Assembly (NCBI GenBank): GCA_031284765.1
Contig: JAITXK010000198.1
Coordinates: 1-6,987, forward strand
Source: Candidatus Symbiothrix sp.
Lineage (GTDB): Bacteria; Bacteroidota; Bacteroidia; Bacteroidales; Azobacteroidaceae
Reading direction: 5' to 3'
DNA: 6,987 bases
Position numbers and translations under genes: made by a program. This document shows, piece after piece, positions 5,171 to 6,987 of the stretch. The notes beneath the pieces were generated by a model. That model had not been told where the DNA came from. It saw nothing but the letters and a program-made list of their open reading frames with translations, and did not search any database. Within the stretch, counting starts at the first letter, position 1; each line of letters opens with the position of its first letter.

Positions 5171-6987
5171 ATGTCAGATACGATACAAACAACCCCAGCA
5201 TCCTTTGTGCATTTGCACGTCCACTCCCACTACTCGCAGTTGGACGGCATGGCGTCAATTCCCGGATTGGTGGATAAAACAATTCGTTGCGGAATGAGAG
5301 CCATTGCCCTCACCGACCATGGCAACATGTTCGGCATCAAAGAATTGTACGATTACGTTCAAAAGAAAAACAAAGACCTGCCCGACGATCAGAAAATCAA
5401 ACCCATTTTGGGTGTCGAAGCGTATTGCGCCCGCCGCACCCGCTTCGACAAATCGCAGAAGGAAGACGGCAGCGGTTGGCACTTGATTCTGTTGGCCAAA
5501 AACAAAAAAGGCTATCAAAACTTGTGCAAATTGGTTTCATCCTCTTGGGTGGACGGTTTTTATTATCGCCCGCGCATCGACAAAGATTGCCTGGAAAAAT
5601 ACAGCGAAGGCTTGATTGTGGCTTCAGCCTGCATCGGGGGAGAAGTTCCGCAGAAGATTTTGGCCGGCAATATGCAGGCGGCGGAAGAGTCCGTTCGCTG
5701 GTTTCAACGAATTTTCGGCGACGATTTCTATCTCGAATTGCAACGCCACCAAACCGATAAGCCCGGCGGCGACCAGGAAACTTACGCCAAACAACTCATT
5801 GCCAATCAAGGATTGCTGGAATTGTCCCAAAAGACCGGAGCCAAGATTATTTGCACCAACGATGTCCACTTTGTGGAAGAAGAACACGCCGAGGCACACG
5901 ACCGCCTGATTTGTTTGGGAACAGGCAAAGACCTGAACGAACCCAACCGGATGCGCTATACCAAGCAGGAATGGTTCAAATCGAACCAGGAAATGCAGGC
6001 GATTTTTTCCGACCTGCCCGAAGCATTGAGCAATACCCTGGAAATCGCCGATAAAGTAGAAAATTACTCCCTCAATTCCGATGCACTGATGCCCGCTTTC
6101 CCTATTCCCGACTCATTCGGAACAGAAGCGGAATACCGCAACAAATACTCGGAAGACGACTTACGGGCCGAATTTAATAAGGAAGACGACACGCGGTTCG
6201 ATAAATTAGGCGGATATAATAAAGTCATCCGCATCAAACTGGAAGCCGATTATTTGCGCGAACTGACACTGCTGAAAGCCAAAGAACGGTACGGCGAAAC
6301 GATTCCCGAATCGACCTTGGAACGCTTGGAGTTTGAATTGGAAACCATGAAGACGATGGGTTTTCCGGGCTATTTCCTCATCGTTCAGGACTTTATTCAG
6401 GCTGCCCGTGAAATGGGCGTGTCGGTAGGGCCGGGACGAGGTTCGGCAGCAGGTTCCACCGTTGCTTATTGCTTGAAGATTACGGATATAGACCCGCTGA
6501 AATACGATTTGCTGTTCGAGCGTTTCCTGAATCCCGACCGTATCTCCATGCCCGATATCGACATCGACTTTGATGACGATGGACGGGGAGACGTTTTACG
6601 TTGGGTAACGGATAAATACGGCAAGGAAAAAGTCGCCCACATCGTTACTTATGGTACTATGGCTGCCAAATCGTCGATTAAAGACGTAGCCCGCGTGCAA
6701 GGCTTGCCGTTGTCGGAAGCCGACCGCTTGACCAAACTGATTCCCAATAAACTGACTGACCGTGCCAGTGGCGATGACATCAAAGTGAATCTAACCAACT
6801 GCATCAAGTTGGTTAAGGAATTGCATGACGACCGTTATTCCGATAACAAAAACCTTTCCGACACCCTGAAATATGCGGAGATGCTGGAGGGTACCGTTCG
6901 CCAAACCGGCGTGCATGCCTGCGGGGTCATCATTGGCGCTGACGATTTAACCAACTTTGTTCCACTGGCCACCGCCAAAGAAAAAGG
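5171..6987 (+). CDS. dnaE: DNA polymerase III alpha subunit, N-terminal part (cut by window end)
   Basis: This is the catalytic subunit of the replicative polymerase. The ATG at 5171 follows an A-rich leader, and 605 codons are present with no stop before the edge, roughly half of the usual length. Residues about 12-280 are the PHP domain: HLHVHSHYS (14-22), TDHGN (48-52), GVEAY (81-85), HLILLAKN from His104, and TNDVHF. These residues fit a metal-binding PHP rather than the degenerate E. coli version. A charged segment (about 315-358) between FPIPD and YLRELT is an insertion relative to E. coli and appears typical of Bacteroidota. The palm begins with GPGRGSAAGS (420-429). PDIDIDF (461-467) gives two of the three catalytic aspartates, and GVHACGVII follows near the edge. 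The third aspartate, fingers, beta-binding and OB parts lie outside. It is divergent from the hexapeptide gene. Confidence 0.96.
   Translation, partial: MSDTIQTTPASFVHLHVHSHYSQLDGMASIPGLVDKTIRCGMRAIALTDHGNMFGIKELYDYVQKKNKDLPDDQKIKPILGVEAYCARRTRFDKSQKEDGSGWHLILLAKNKKGYQNLCKLVSSSWVDGFYYRPRIDKDCLEKYSEGLIVASACIGGEVPQKILAGNMQAAEESVRWFQRIFGDDFYLELQRHQTDKPGGDQETYAKQLIANQGLLELSQKTGAKIICTNDVHFVEEEHAEAHDRLICLGTGKDLNEPNRMRYTKQEWFKSNQEMQAIFSDLPEALSNTLEIADKVENYSLNSDALMPAFPIPDSFGTEAEYRNKYSEDDLRAEFNKEDDTRFDKLGGYNKVIRIKLEADYLRELTLLKAKERYGETIPESTLERLEFELETMKTMGFPGYFLIVQDFIQAAREMGVSVGPGRGSAAGSTVAYCLKITDIDPLKYDLLFERFLNPDRISMPDIDIDFDDDGRGDVLRWVTDKYGKEKVAHIVTYGTMAAKSSIKDVARVQGLPLSEADRLTKLIPNKLTDRASGDDIKVNLTNCIKLVKELHDDRYSDNKNLSDTLKYAEMLEGTVRQTGVHACGVIIGADDLTNFVPLATAKEK

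Overview
The window looks like a chromosomal piece of a member of the Bacteroidota, most likely order Bacteroidales. Three things suggest this. The protein families fit: a DUF6261-type protein, a BspA-like leucine-rich-repeat protein, and GltX and DnaE with insertions seen in Bacteroidota. Start codons lack Shine-Dalgarno sequences and sit in A-rich leaders. Upstream elements resemble the Bacteroidota promoter (TTTG, about 20 nt, TAnnTTTG). Species cannot be fixed from the sequence alone.

Left part (1-1650), accessory in character and read leftward. A secreted BspA-like LRR_5 protein runs off the left edge (423 down to 1) and is built from 69-bp repeats. It starts 9 nt after the stop of a DUF6261-family protein of unknown function (1173-433). 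Upstream of that gene is a GC-rich stretch between AT-rich flanks, holding four imperfect tandem copies of a 42-bp unit (1237-1404). Long open frames cross it on both strands. The leftward one (1594-1187) would encode a basic protein with a 14-residue repeat and ends 13 nt before the DUF6261 start, but its reality as a gene is uncertain. This 42-bp array is the least explained structure in the window.

Right part (1731-6987), housekeeping. gltX (glutamyl-tRNA synthetase, 1757-3292) and kdtA/waaA (Kdo transferase of lipid A assembly, 3280-4527) overlap by 13 nt and probably form one rightward operon behind a TAnnTTTG element at 1731. The Kdo transferase departs from the usual family at several motif positions. 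A gamma-carbonic-anhydrase-like hexapeptide protein (5009-4497) is read leftward, and its 3' end overlaps the end of kdtA by 31 bp. It is divergent from dnaE (DNA polymerase III alpha, from 5171, cut by the right edge), and the 161 bp between them hold a promoter-like sequence for each direction. The DnaE fragment contains a PHP domain with its visible metal-site residues intact, followed by the first polymerase motifs.

No tRNA, rRNA, CRISPR array, insertion sequence or convincing rho-independent terminator was found.
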